Shown here piece by piece: positions 1 to 7,013 of a DNA stretch of 7,413 nucleotides. A program made the translations under genes and the position numbers. The stretch covers positions 1-7,413 of the forward strand of contig JAOUNK010000164.1 in NCBI GenBank assembly GCA_029881015.1, read 5' to 3'. The number at the start of each line of letters is the position of its first letter. Position 1 is the first letter of the stretch. The DNA comes from Gammaproteobacteria bacterium. GTDB lineage: Bacteria; Pseudomonadota; Gammaproteobacteria; Steroidobacterales; Woeseiaceae. Below the pieces are notes generated by a model. It made no database searches and was not told the origin of the DNA. It was given only the letters and a program-made list of their open reading frames with translations.

Positions 1-1829
1 TGCCTGTTCTGTTTATAACACCACTGCCTGCGCTGGCGGCGGACGATGCATTGCCGTCCGATGAAATATCTGAAATTACAGTCAATGCGAAGCGCGTGGC
101 GAATTCGCGCCCGGCAGGCTCCTATGCCTCACCCGCGACGCTGCTGCGCTTCGACCCGTTGACAGAATTACAGTCCCGGGGCCTCGCGGAGGGCCAGTCG
201 GATGTCACGGTACGCGGCGGTGTATTCGAAAACACCGGCTTCAAACTGGGCGCCGTGACGGTCATGGATCCGCAAACCGGGCACTACGTCGCCGAACTCG
301 CCGTCGATCCGGCGTTCCTGTCGGTGCCCGCGATCTACAAGGGAATCGACAACGCAGTGGAAGGCTTCAACTCGGCGATCGCCACAGTGAGCTATGCTTA
401 TCGCCCGATCGAACGTGGCGGCTCTGTGGCGCTCGGCGGTGGCAGCGATTCACTGGGTTTCCAGTCGCTGCGTTTCGCAGAAGTACTCCACGAATCGCGT
501 GCCGGCGAAACAACACTGGCGCTGTCCGCGGCACGCTCCCGGGGTGACGGGACCGTTGCGTTCGGCGACCACGAATTCGCCCGTTACAACCTGCAACTGC
601 AGCATCGAACGACTGCGGCGCAGTCCGACCTGGTTATTGCCTACCAGGACAAGTTCTACGGCTGGCCGGGTGCCTACACCGGCTTTGCGAGTTTGCCCGA
701 AATCGACGACACGCAGACAACGCTGCTCGGGATCAACCACCGCCGTGTCAATGACAGCGGCTGGTGGGAACTCGGCGCTTTTTATCGCGGTCTTGAGGAC
801 GACTACGATTTTGACCGGAGGAACGACGAAACCGGTACGCCAGGCTCGTTCGAACATGAAACGAAGGTCGCTGGCGTCGGACTACAGGGTCGCCATGAAA
901 CCGGTCGGGTCTCCTGGCGCTACGGTGCGCAATTCACGTCCGACGAACTCGTCAGCTCCACGGATCTCACGAACGGGCAGTTCACCGAACGTGATTACCT
1001 GACGCTGACTCTCGTACCCTCTATCGTCTTTGGCCTCGAGAACGGCCGCTCGCTCGAGCTTCGTAGTGGCGTGACACTGGACTATTCCGACCGGGACGGC
1101 AGCAAAGTATTGCCGATGGCGGGTCTGTCGTGGCAGATGCCCTCGGCGGCTGGTTACACGGAATTCCGCATCGAGTATGTCGCAACCTCGCAGCTGCCCG
1201 GCTACACGGCGCTGAACTCGAACCCGACCGGCTTGTTCGGCGGCAACCCGCTGCTCGGTCGTGAGCAGGCAAAACAGCTCTCGTTGTCGATGTCGCGTGA
1301 GACGGACGCCTGGCAGGGCCGTGCCACCTTCTTCAGCCGCAGCGACGACAACCTGGTGGACTGGACTTACTCCACCGGTACACCGTTTTCCCGACAGGCG
1401 AACGCGGTGGATATCGATGTCGTCGGATTCGAGGCCTTTGTTGCCCGGCAGTGGGACTCCGTCGACCTTGCCGCCGGTTACACCTGGCTCGACAAGGACG
1501 CCGACTACGGCAATGCACAGGTTGATGCGAGCTTCTATGCGCTGAACTTCGCGCGCCATCGCATGACCCTTGCGCTCATTTACCGTTTTGCAGACCGTTT
1601 CGAACTGCGTCTCGACAACGAGTATCGCAGCCAGGAAGACAATCCATTGCGCGCCGGTGACGACAGTACCTACCTGGCCGCCGCGTCACTGGTCTGGAGC
1701 GCCGCTGGGCGGCGCGGCTTCAGCGTCGCACTGGTAGCTGATAACCTTACCGATAGCGAGTTCCAGCCGTTTCCGGGCACGCCCGCGGCCGGCCGGCAGT
1801 TCAGCGTGAGTGCGACGTATACCTGGTAG
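1..1829 (+). CDS. TonB-dependent outer-membrane receptor, 5' end outside the window
   Basis: This is the 3' part of a TonB-dependent receptor, an outer-membrane beta-barrel that imports a scarce ligand using TonB-ExbBD energy. The reading frame is open from base 3. A TTG at 51 could be taken as the start, but the codons before it read PVLFITPLPALAADDA, the hydrophobic end and Ala-X-Ala cleavage site of a signal peptide, so the true start lies upstream of the window. After cleavage comes a TonB box-like segment (ISEITVNAKR, about 63-92), then the plug with SDVTVRGG (198-221) and a DPQTGH motif. The usual plug signature of the type LRGP..LYG is replaced by YKGIDNAVEGF. The rest is aromatic-rich amphipathic barrel strands ending in YTW, the terminal aromatic needed for outer-membrane insertion. 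The visible 608 codons are close to BtuB length. It is followed 6 bases later by a glutathione transferase gene, so probably an operon. The ligand is unknown; a BtuB-like size does not prove vitamin B12. Confidence 0.9.
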   Translation, partial: PVLFITPLPALAADDALPSDEISEITVNAKRVANSRPAGSYASPATLLRFDPLTELQSRGLAEGQSDVTVRGGVFENTGFKLGAVTVMDPQTGHYVAELAVDPAFLSVPAIYKGIDNAVEGFNSAIATVSYAYRPIERGGSVALGGGSDSLGFQSLRFAEVLHESRAGETTLALSAARSRGDGTVAFGDHEFARYNLQLQHRTTAAQSDLVIAYQDKFYGWPGAYTGFASLPEIDDTQTTLLGINHRRVNDSGWWELGAFYRGLEDDYDFDRRNDETGTPGSFEHETKVAGVGLQGRHETGRVSWRYGAQFTSDELVSSTDLTNGQFTERDYLTLTLVPSIVFGLENGRSLELRSGVTLDYSDRDGSKVLPMAGLSWQMPSAAGYTEFRIEYVATSQLPGYTALNSNPTGLFGGNPLLGREQAKQLSLSMSRETDAWQGRATFFSRSDDNLVDWTYSTGTPFSRQANAVDIDVVGFEAFVARQWDSVDLAAGYTWLDKDADYGNAQVDASFYALNFARHRMTLALIYRFADRFELRLDNEYRSQEDNPLRAGDDSTYLAAASLVWSAAGRRGFSVALVADNLTDSEFQPFPGTPAAGRQFSVSATYTW

Positions 1830-1830
1830 G
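1825..1830 (+). promoter_or_regulatory. Shine-Dalgarno-like site for the first GST
   Basis: GGTAGG overlaps the receptor stop codon (TAG 1827-1829) and sits 5 bases before the ATG at 1836. It differs from GGAGG-type sites by one base. The placement suggests translational coupling with the receptor gene. Confidence 0.45.
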
Positions 1831-1835
1831 TTCCG

Positions 1836-2540
1836 ATGATCGATCTCTACTACTGGCCGACACCCAACGGCCGCAAGATCTCCATCATGCTCGAGGAGTG
1901 TGGCCTCGAATATGCGGTCAGGCGCGTCGATATAGGCGCGGGAGATCAGTTCGATCCGGCGTTTCTCGCGATTAGTCCGAACAACAGGATGCCGGCGATT
2001 GTCGATCATGAGACGGGCATCTCGGTATTCGAAGGGGGAGCGATTCTCATTTACCTGGCGGAGAAGGCCGGCAGGTTGTTGCCGACCGAGAGCCGGGATC
2101 GATTCGAAGTGCTGCAGTGGCTGTTCTGGCAGGCCGGTGGACTCGGGCCGATGGCCGGGCAACTCAGCCACTTCGTGAATTACGCCGCAGGTGAGCACGC
2201 TTACGCGCGTCGACGCTACTTCAACGAGTACGATCGATTGCTCGCAGTCATGGACGTGCGTTTGCGGGACCGGGCATTCCTCGCCGGCGACTATTCCATT
2301 GCCGATGTCGCCAGTTTTCCCTGGGTGATCCCCTACCGGCGGTTTGGCATCGACCTGGACAGGTTTGCGAACGTGCGACGCTGGTTCGACGCGCTCAAGC
2401 GCAGGCCCGCGGTGCAGCGCGGCGTTGATCTGGGCAAAGAGTGGCGGCGCGGCGAGGCGACCAACCCGGAGGCTCGCAAACTGATGTTCGAACAGAACTC
2501 CGAGACCGTCTTCAGGGCGGCCGAGGCGAAGGAGAAATAG
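1836..2540 (+). CDS. yfcG: YfcG-like (Nu-class) glutathione S-transferase / disulfide-bond oxidoreductase
   Basis: The 234-residue product closely resembles E. coli YfcG, a cytosolic glutathione-dependent disulfide reductase of the Nu class. The thioredoxin-fold N-terminal domain (about 1-80) opens MIDLYYWPTPNGRK. Thr9 and Asn11 match the YfcG residues that contact glutathione, and the class uses these instead of a catalytic Tyr, Ser or Cys. ISPNNRMPAIVDH carries the cis-proline (Pro53). The helical C-terminal domain (about 88-205) contains LQWLFWQAGGLGPMAGQ and YSIADVASFPWV, both hallmarks of the YfcG/YghU group. Two things are odd: the glutathione-binding Glu-Ser pair is Glu66-Gly67 here, and the protein has about 20 extra charged residues at the C-terminus compared with YfcG (215 residues). 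The ATG is 6 bases after the receptor stop. It is probably co-transcribed with the receptor and the next GST. The family is well supported; the physiological substrate is not known. Confidence 0.93.
   Translation: MIDLYYWPTPNGRKISIMLEECGLEYAVRRVDIGAGDQFDPAFLAISPNNRMPAIVDHETGISVFEGGAILIYLAEKAGRLLPTESRDRFEVLQWLFWQAGGLGPMAGQLSHFVNYAAGEHAYARRRYFNEYDRLLAVMDVRLRDRAFLAGDYSIADVASFPWVIPYRRFGIDLDRFANVRRWFDALKRRPAVQRGVDLGKEWRRGEATNPEARKLMFEQNSETVFRAAEAKEK
2529..2534 (+). promoter_or_regulatory. Perfect AAGGAG ribosome site that sets a CTG start
   Basis: AAGGAG lies at the end of the first GST gene, 7 bases before CTG 2542, which is ideal spacing. No ATG, GTG or TTG occurs in the second GST's frame near it. 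The site therefore supports CTG as the start codon rather than the GTG at 2677. Confidence 0.7.
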
Positions 2541-2541
2541 T

Positions 2542-3171
2542 CTGAAATTCTACGATTGCCATACAGCACCTAGCCCGCGCCGCGTACGGATATTCCTGGC
2601 GGAAAAAGGCCTCGATATCGACACCGTCCAGGTCGACCTGGGTAAAGGCGAGCAATTCGTTGCGGAATTCCGCGCCGTGAATCCGGACTGCGTGGTGCCG
2701 GTCCTGCAACTCGATGACGGCACCTGCATCAGCGAAGTCTCCGCAATCTGCCAGTACGTGGAAGACCTGCATCCGGAACCGCCGCTGCTGGGAACGTCGC
2801 CTGTGCAACGTGCGCTGGTGAGCATGTGGAACGGCAAGGTCGAGCAACTGGGGTTGCTGGCCATGATGGACGCATTTCGAAACTCGGCGAAAGGTCTCGC
2901 CGGGCGCGCGCTACCGGGGCCGGAAGCGTACGACCAGATTCCGGAACTTGCTGCACGAGGCCGCAAACGCGTCGAGCACTTCTTCGGCCGCCTCAACGAC
3001 CAGTTGGCGACGAATACGTTTCTCGCCGGAGACGCATTCTCAATGGCCGACATATCGGCCATGGTGCTGGTCGATTTCGCTGGCTGGGTGAAGATTGCGA
3101 TTCCCGACGAGGCAACACACCTCGAGCGCTGGTACACGGTGGTCGCGAAGCGCCCGAGCGCCTCTGCCTGA
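2542..3171 (+). CDS. Second glutathione S-transferase family protein, probable CTG start
   Basis: This is a soluble two-domain glutathione transferase of 209 residues, different in family from its upstream neighbour. With the start at CTG 2542 the protein begins (M)KFYDCHTAPSPRRVRIFLA, a standard first strand and helix of the GST thioredoxin fold. Ser11 in APSPRR is the likely glutathione-activating residue, by analogy with S-P-x-x-R/K motifs in other classes. Pro53 is the cis-proline in VVPVL, and Glu65 in ISEVSAICQYVE is the G-site acid. The C-terminal domain (about 85-205) contains the N-capping/hydrophobic staple segment FSMADISAMVLVDF and ends RWYTVVAKRPSASA. Starting at GTG 2677 would delete residues 1-45, including the catalytic motif, so that start is rejected. 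The frame is open further upstream, but only through the preceding gene. It starts 1 base after the first GST's stop, so the two are surely co-transcribed. Whether CTG is genuine or a sequence error for ATG cannot be told here. Substrate unknown. Confidence 0.88.
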   Translation: MKFYDCHTAPSPRRVRIFLAEKGLDIDTVQVDLGKGEQFVAEFRAVNPDCVVPVLQLDDGTCISEVSAICQYVEDLHPEPPLLGTSPVQRALVSMWNGKVEQLGLLAMMDAFRNSAKGLAGRALPGPEAYDQIPELAARGRKRVEHFFGRLNDQLATNTFLAGDAFSMADISAMVLVDFAGWVKIAIPDEATHLERWYTVVAKRPSASA

Positions 3172-3281
3172 ACCAATGCTTGCCCGCCTGCGACTCACCC
3201 GGGCCAGGTGATTCAGACCCGGACGGGATGCGGCAATGCGTTTCTTATTCGACGGCCCGCGGACATATAATGCACAGAGCC
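3172..3281 (+). other. Intergenic region between GST operon and ctlX
   Basis: About 110 bases with no gene I can support. It contains a small imperfect hairpin (CACC/GGTG around 3196-3210) without a T-run, so no convincing intrinsic terminator for the GST operon. Its right end carries the TATAAT described separately. The ctlX frame is open across this stretch and into the GST gene, but that upstream part has no resemblance to the enzyme family. Confidence 0.5.
3266..3271 (+). promoter_or_regulatory. Consensus -10 box (TATAAT) for ctlX
   Basis: A perfect TATAAT. A weak -35 candidate is TTCTTA at 3242-3247 (18-base spacer, about half the consensus bases). Transcription would start near 3278, only about 4 bases before ATG 3282. 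The ATG at 3270 overlaps the -10 itself and so would not be in this transcript. No Shine-Dalgarno site is visible. Together this points to a leaderless or near-leaderless message. Confidence 0.55.
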
Positions 3282-4229
3282 ATGACCATAGCCAACGAAT
3301 CCCAATTGACGTCGACGGTGATGATGGTTCGACCAGCCGGGTTCGAGAGCAATCCTTTAACGGCGGCGTCGAATCGCTTCCAGGGCAAGTCCCGGGCGTC
3401 ACCGGCAGAGCAGCACGAGGCGGCGTTACGCGAATTCGACGGGCTCGTGGTTGCGCTGCGCGCGGCCGGTATCGATGTCATCGTCTTCGACGACACGCCC
3501 GAGCCACATACGCCTGACGCGATCTTTCCCAATAACTGGATCAGCATGCACGCGGACGGACATATCGTGCTGTATCCGATGGAGGCCGAGAACCGTCGCA
3601 CCGAGCGGCGCACCGATATCGTCGAGCAATTGGGCGCCCGGTGGTCTATCACCGAAGTCATCGACCTGAGCGGCCACGAGGCTAACGGGCACTACCTCGA
3701 GGGGACCGGCAGCATGGTGCTGGATCGGGCGCATCGTGTAGCCTATGCCTGCGTTTCGAGCAGGACGCACCTGGATCCGCTCGGCGACTTCGCCCAGCGA
3801 CTCGGCTACGATGTGGTCGCCTTCGACGCGGTCGATGGCCGCGGTGTCCCTGTCTACCATACGAATGTTCTTCTGAGTATCGGTGAAGAACTGGCTGTAA
3901 TCTGCGATGTGGCGATTCCAAGAGACGACCAGCGAGAGGCCGTGCTGGGGCGGTTGCGTGAAACCGGCCATGCAATCCTGCACCTTGACCATGCGCAACT
4001 GGACGCATTCGCGGGCAACATGCTCGAGCTCTGCAATGCGAGCGGCGAGCGAGTTATCGCCATGTCGCAACAGGCATGGGAGTCGCTCGACGCGAAACAG
4101 CGTGACACCATCAATGCGAATGGCCGGGTCGTGACGGCGCCTATCGACACGATCGAAGCATCGGCAGGCGGCAGCGTGCGGTGTATGCTGGCAGAAGTCC
4201 ACCTGCCTGCCCAAGGAGCAAGCCGGTAG
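3282..4229 (+). CDS. ctlX: Citrulline utilization hydrolase CtlX (arginine deiminase-related fold)
   Basis: The 315-residue product belongs to the guanidino-group-modifying (amidinotransferase/arginine deiminase) superfamily, in the CtlX group. Known members hydrolyse the ureido group of citrulline to give ornithine, CO2 and ammonia in the cytoplasm. The opening STVMMVRPAGFESNPLTAA is typical of this group. The pentein-fold active-site residues can be seen: Asp79 in DAIFPNNWIS, Glu140 in YLEGTGSMVLDR, His193 in VYHTNVLLS, and the nucleophile Cys301 in GGSVRCMLAEVHLP near the C-terminus. All are present, so the enzyme should be active. I chose ATG 3282 (MTIANES) because a TATAAT covers the earlier in-frame ATG at 3270 (four residues longer). 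The open frame further upstream overlaps the GST gene and is not family-like. The stop overlaps the next gene's start by one base. Family assignment is strong; citrulline rather than another guanidino or ureido substrate is inferred from the family. Confidence 0.9.
   Translation: MTIANESQLTSTVMMVRPAGFESNPLTAASNRFQGKSRASPAEQHEAALREFDGLVVALRAAGIDVIVFDDTPEPHTPDAIFPNNWISMHADGHIVLYPMEAENRRTERRTDIVEQLGARWSITEVIDLSGHEANGHYLEGTGSMVLDRAHRVAYACVSSRTHLDPLGDFAQRLGYDVVAFDAVDGRGVPVYHTNVLLSIGEELAVICDVAIPRDDQREAVLGRLRETGHAILHLDHAQLDAFAGNMLELCNASGERVIAMSQQAWESLDAKQRDTINANGRVVTAPIDTIEASAGGSVRCMLAEVHLPAQGASR
4213..4218 (+). promoter_or_regulatory. AAGGAG ribosome site for the M61 peptidase
   Basis: AAGGAG inside the end of ctlX, 10 bases before GTG 4229. 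It selects GTG 4229 over the in-frame GTG at 4181, which would overlap ctlX by 49 bases and add 16 non-family residues. The spacing is slightly long, and the TAGTG junction suggests coupling by terminating ribosomes. Confidence 0.65.
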
Positions 4230-6049
4230 TGAATGACACGAGCAGCACGTCCCACCAATACGTCATCTGGCCGAAAGATCCGGCAGCGCACCTGTTTGAA
4301 GTACGCCTGACTGTTGCAGTGCCCGACCCTGACGGACAGATCTTTGCCATGCCCGCCTGGATACCCGGCAGCTACATGATTCGCGACTACGCGAAACATG
4401 TTGTCACCGCGCGCGCCGAATCCGATGGCCGCGACATCGCTTTGGCGAAGCTCGACAAGAGCCGTTGGCAGGCGGCCGTCACTGACCGGGAACTCACGCT
4501 CGTGCTGGAAATCTTCGCGCACGATGAAAGCGTGCGCGGTGCCCATCTCGACCAGACGCATGCTTTCTTCAACGGAACCTGCATGTTCCCGGCCGTTGTG
4601 GGCCAGGAACACGAGGCGTGCGATCTCGATATTAGGGCACCCGAGAAAACCGTGGGCAAGAACTGGCGCGTCGCTACGTCCATGTGCAGGAAGGGTGCAC
4701 AGCAGTATGGTTTCGGGACGTACCGGGCCGACGATTACGCCGAACTTATCGATCATCCGGTCGAGATCGGGGAGCTCTCGATCGGCGAGTTCGAGGTCTG
4801 CGCGATTCCCCACGCCATCGCGATTCGCGGCAATACGCGCGTCGACATGGCCCGCCTGTGTCACGACCTGCAAACGATTTGTGAGCATCACATGTCGTTT
4901 CTCGGGGCGCCAGGAGATCTCGATCGCTACCTGTTTCTCCTCAATGCGCCGGGCAGTGGCTACGGCGGGCTGGAGCATCGCTGGTCGTCAGCACTGATAT
5001 GCGGCCGCGACAACCTGCCTGCACGGGGAGACGATGGCGTGTCCGAAGAGTACCGCAAGTTTCTCGGCCTCGTGAGCCACGAGTACTTTCATCTCTGGAA
5101 CGTCAAGCGCATGAAGCCGGCGGCGTTTACGCCGTATGACCTGTCGCAGGAAACGCACACGAACTTGCTGTGGGTATTCGAGGGCGTGACATCCTACTAC
5201 GACGACCTTGGGCTTGTACGTAGCGGTCTCATCGACACGAATAGCTACCTCGAGCTGCTGGGACAAACGATCACGCGCGTCATTCGCAGCAGCGGGCGCC
5301 GGAAGCAGAGCGTTGCGGAATCGAGTTTCGATGCGTGGACGAAGTTTTACAAGCAGGATGCCAATGCCGGCAATGCAATCGTCAGTTACTATGCCAAGGG
5401 CGCACTGATCGCGCTGTCGCTGGACCTGAAGCTGCGTTCGGAAACGCATGGCCGCGTGTCCCTGGATGACGTGATGAAGGCCGCATGGCAGCGCTGGGGC
5501 GAAACCGGTGAGGGCATGCCGGAAGACGGGTTCGAGGCACTATGCGCCGAGGTGTCCGGGCTGGATCTGGAGGACTTCTTTGCCGCAACCGTGCGCGGAA
5601 CCGGTGAACTCCCTGTCGAGGCCCTGCTCCAGACCCAGGGTATCGACTATCACCTGCGGCGATCGGCGGGTGCCAAAGACATGGGCGGCAAGGCACAGGC
5701 TGATGGCAGTCTGCCAACGGTGTGGCTGGGTGCGACACTCGGCAGCCTCAATGGCAAATCCATCTTCAGCGTCGTTCACAATGGCGGCCCGGCAGAACTC
5801 GCAGGTATATCGCCGGGTGACGAACTCGTCGCACTGGACGGTCTCCGCATCAACACGAACGGCGGCGAAGCGCGCACCAGGCGTTATCATCCCGGCGACA
5901 GGTCGGACGTAACGGTGTTTCGCGGCGACGAATTGATCACGCTTCGGCTCAAGTGGGCGGAAGCGCCCGCAAACACGTGTTACCTGAAGTTGGCCGTTGA
6001 CGTCGAAAGCGAGATCGCCGACCGGCGCAAGGCATGGCTGGGCCAGTAG
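4229..6049 (+). CDS. M61 family metallo-aminopeptidase with C-terminal PDZ domain
   Basis: The 606-residue product is an M61 (glycyl aminopeptidase type) zinc peptidase. The N-terminal beta-rich M61 domain (about 10-185) has the family signature MPAWIPGSYMIRDYAKHV. YGGLEHRWS (about 245-253) is the conserved substrate-side motif. The gluzincin core is HEYFH (His284, Glu285, His288) in SHEYFHLWNVKRMKP, with Glu318 in VFEGVTSYYDD as the likely third zinc ligand. A PDZ domain follows (about 495-580: SIFSVVHNGGPAELAGISPGD), as is usual for bacterial M61 proteins. No signal peptide or membrane segment is seen, so it is probably cytoplasmic, trimming N-terminal Gly/Ala or other small residues from peptides; substrate preference is inferred from the family. 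The GTG start shares its G with the ctlX stop (TAGTG), so the two are co-translated. The gene converges on a minus-strand lipid kinase 16 bases away. Confidence 0.93.
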   Translation: MNDTSSTSHQYVIWPKDPAAHLFEVRLTVAVPDPDGQIFAMPAWIPGSYMIRDYAKHVVTARAESDGRDIALAKLDKSRWQAAVTDRELTLVLEIFAHDESVRGAHLDQTHAFFNGTCMFPAVVGQEHEACDLDIRAPEKTVGKNWRVATSMCRKGAQQYGFGTYRADDYAELIDHPVEIGELSIGEFEVCAIPHAIAIRGNTRVDMARLCHDLQTICEHHMSFLGAPGDLDRYLFLLNAPGSGYGGLEHRWSSALICGRDNLPARGDDGVSEEYRKFLGLVSHEYFHLWNVKRMKPAAFTPYDLSQETHTNLLWVFEGVTSYYDDLGLVRSGLIDTNSYLELLGQTITRVIRSSGRRKQSVAESSFDAWTKFYKQDANAGNAIVSYYAKGALIALSLDLKLRSETHGRVSLDDVMKAAWQRWGETGEGMPEDGFEALCAEVSGLDLEDFFAATVRGTGELPVEALLQTQGIDYHLRRSAGAKDMGGKAQADGSLPTVWLGATLGSLNGKSIFSVVHNGGPAELAGISPGDELVALDGLRINTNGGEARTRRYHPGDRSDVTVFRGDELITLRLKWAEAPANTCYLKLAVDVESEIADRRKAWLGQ

Positions 6050-6065
6050 CTCGCGGGAGCGTCGC
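6050..6065. other. Convergent gap between M61 peptidase and lipid kinase genes
   Basis: Only 16 bases separate the two stop codons. A tiny hairpin GAGC-GTC-GCTC (6057-6067) and a 6-bp stem with one G-T pair inside the kinase end (GGCGCA/TGTGCC, 6074-6090) are possible structures. Neither has a T-run on either side. I see no standard intrinsic terminator, so the two transcripts may overlap at their 3' ends. Confidence 0.35.
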
Positions 6066-6965
6066 TCACAGCAGGCGCAGGGCCTGTGCCATCAGCCTGA
6101 CGTCAAAGCGTTCCTGCAAGGGCTGAACCTCGCCGTCCAGGTGCGAGGCAACGGGCTCGCTGCACTCGACAGTGAGCGCCGTTACCGGTTCATGAACGAT
6201 CTCCGGCTCCCGCATGTGCGTCCCCCTGATGAGCTTTGGCAGCAAAGAGAGGATTTTCGACCGGGAAACCGGTGCGGCAATGAGCAGGTCGAAGATGCCG
6301 TCGTCATTGCGCGCGTCGGGCGCAATGTGAAACATGCCGCCAATAAACGGCCCGTTGGCAACGTTGGCCAGCGTGATCGGCCCATCCCAGATCGTTTTTT
6401 CTCCCGTGATGCGCATGTGGGGCGTCGCGATGCCGTCCACCATGCAGCGAAAAATGGCCAGCAGGTAGACCAGGTCGCCGATGGGCATTCGATAAGCGCG
6501 CGCGATTCGAGTGACCTTCGCATCGAAGCCGATGCCCGCGCCATTGGCAAAAAAGCGGTCGTTGAGCTGGCCGATATCCACTCTGCGGCCCGGATCGTTG
6601 GCAGCAATGCGATCTGCCAGCAATGAGGTTGCATGTTCCCAGTCGAGAGGAATGCCGCAGGCCTTGGCGAAGTCATTGCCGGTGCCCGTGGGAATCACGC
6701 CCAGCGCCGCATCGCCCCTAACGCGCATGATGCCGTTGGCGGCCTCGTGAATGCTGCCGTCACCCCCGGCGACGACGAGGCGAAGCGCCCCGTTGCTGAC
6801 ATGCTCCGCAACCTGGGCTTCCAGGTCGCCGACGTCACGGCTGAGGTGAACTTCGACCTCGTAGCCCGGCCTGCTCAACAACTCACGAATACGCGGCTCT
6901 CGCCTGCCAGCGCGACCTCGACCGGCGGCGGGATTGAGGAACAGGTGAACGGTCTCGGTTGTCAT
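6066..6965 (-). CDS. Diacylglycerol kinase family (YegS/DgkB-like) lipid kinase
   Basis: The 299-residue product is a soluble DAGK_cat-domain kinase of the YegS/DgkB/BmrU type, which transfers the ATP gamma-phosphate to a lipid hydroxyl such as that of diacylglycerol, at the inner face of the membrane. Domain 1 (about 1-130) has LFLNPAAGRGRAG, the nucleotide-binding GGDGSIHE (67-74) and PTGTGNDFAK (92-101). Domain 2 is a beta-sandwich with FANGAGIGFDAKV, NGPFIGGMFHIAPDA and the C-terminal catalytic LDGE (Asp277-Glu279). All these motifs are intact and the length is normal (about 290-310). The ATG has no visible Shine-Dalgarno site; a TAGCAT -10 candidate lies 7 bases upstream, so the message may be leaderless. 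It is divergent from plsY, whose product also feeds phosphatidate metabolism. The exact lipid substrate (diacylglycerol, phosphatidylglycerol or other) cannot be decided. Confidence 0.93.
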   Translation of the reverse strand: MTTETVHLFLNPAAGRGRAGRREPRIRELLSRPGYEVEVHLSRDVGDLEAQVAEHVSNGALRLVVAGGDGSIHEAANGIMRVRGDAALGVIPTGTGNDFAKACGIPLDWEHATSLLADRIAANDPGRRVDIGQLNDRFFANGAGIGFDAKVTRIARAYRMPIGDLVYLLAIFRCMVDGIATPHMRITGEKTIWDGPITLANVANGPFIGGMFHIAPDARNDDGIFDLLIAAPVSRSKILSLLPKLIRGTHMREPEIVHEPVTALTVECSEPVASHLDGEVQPLQERFDVRLMAQALRLL

Positions 6966-7013
6966 TGGCCGATGCTACAATGCGCCAGTCTCTTCTCGCA
7001 AAACGGCACGCGC
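6966..7013. promoter_or_regulatory. Divergent promoter region between lipid kinase and plsY
   Basis: These 48 bases separate two divergent starts. Rightward: TACAAT at 6976-6981 preceded by TGC forms an extended -10 (TGnTACAAT), which can work with a poor -35; the transcript would have a leader of about 26 bases before plsY. Leftward: TAGCAT (plus-strand 6972-6977) with TTGCGA (plus-strand 6996-7001) at an 18-base spacer, placing the start at or next to the kinase ATG. The two -10 elements overlap by two bases, so the promoters would be mutually exclusive. This is motif reading only. Confidence 0.5.

Noticed and set aside
882..1559. A 225-codon minus-strand frame within the receptor gene
   Set aside because: The plus strand codes for continuous beta-barrel sequence; the antisense translation shows no domain.
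3196..3210. Possible terminator hairpin after the GST operon
   Set aside because: The stem is only 4 bp and has no T-run after it.
2826..3269. Upstream extension of the ctlX frame as a 467-residue protein
   Set aside because: The extension overlaps the second GST gene in another frame, is Arg-rich and unlike the family; the CtlX N-terminus begins at 3270/3282, by a -10 box.
3854..4978. A 374-codon open frame on the minus strand across ctlX and the M61 gene
   Set aside because: It is antisense to two clear enzyme genes, has no recognisable domain, and long antisense frames are expected in GC-rich DNA.
5997..6626. A 209-codon plus-strand frame opposite the lipid kinase
   Set aside because: It starts inside the M61 gene and runs antisense to an intact kinase with all motifs; no domain is recognisable in it.
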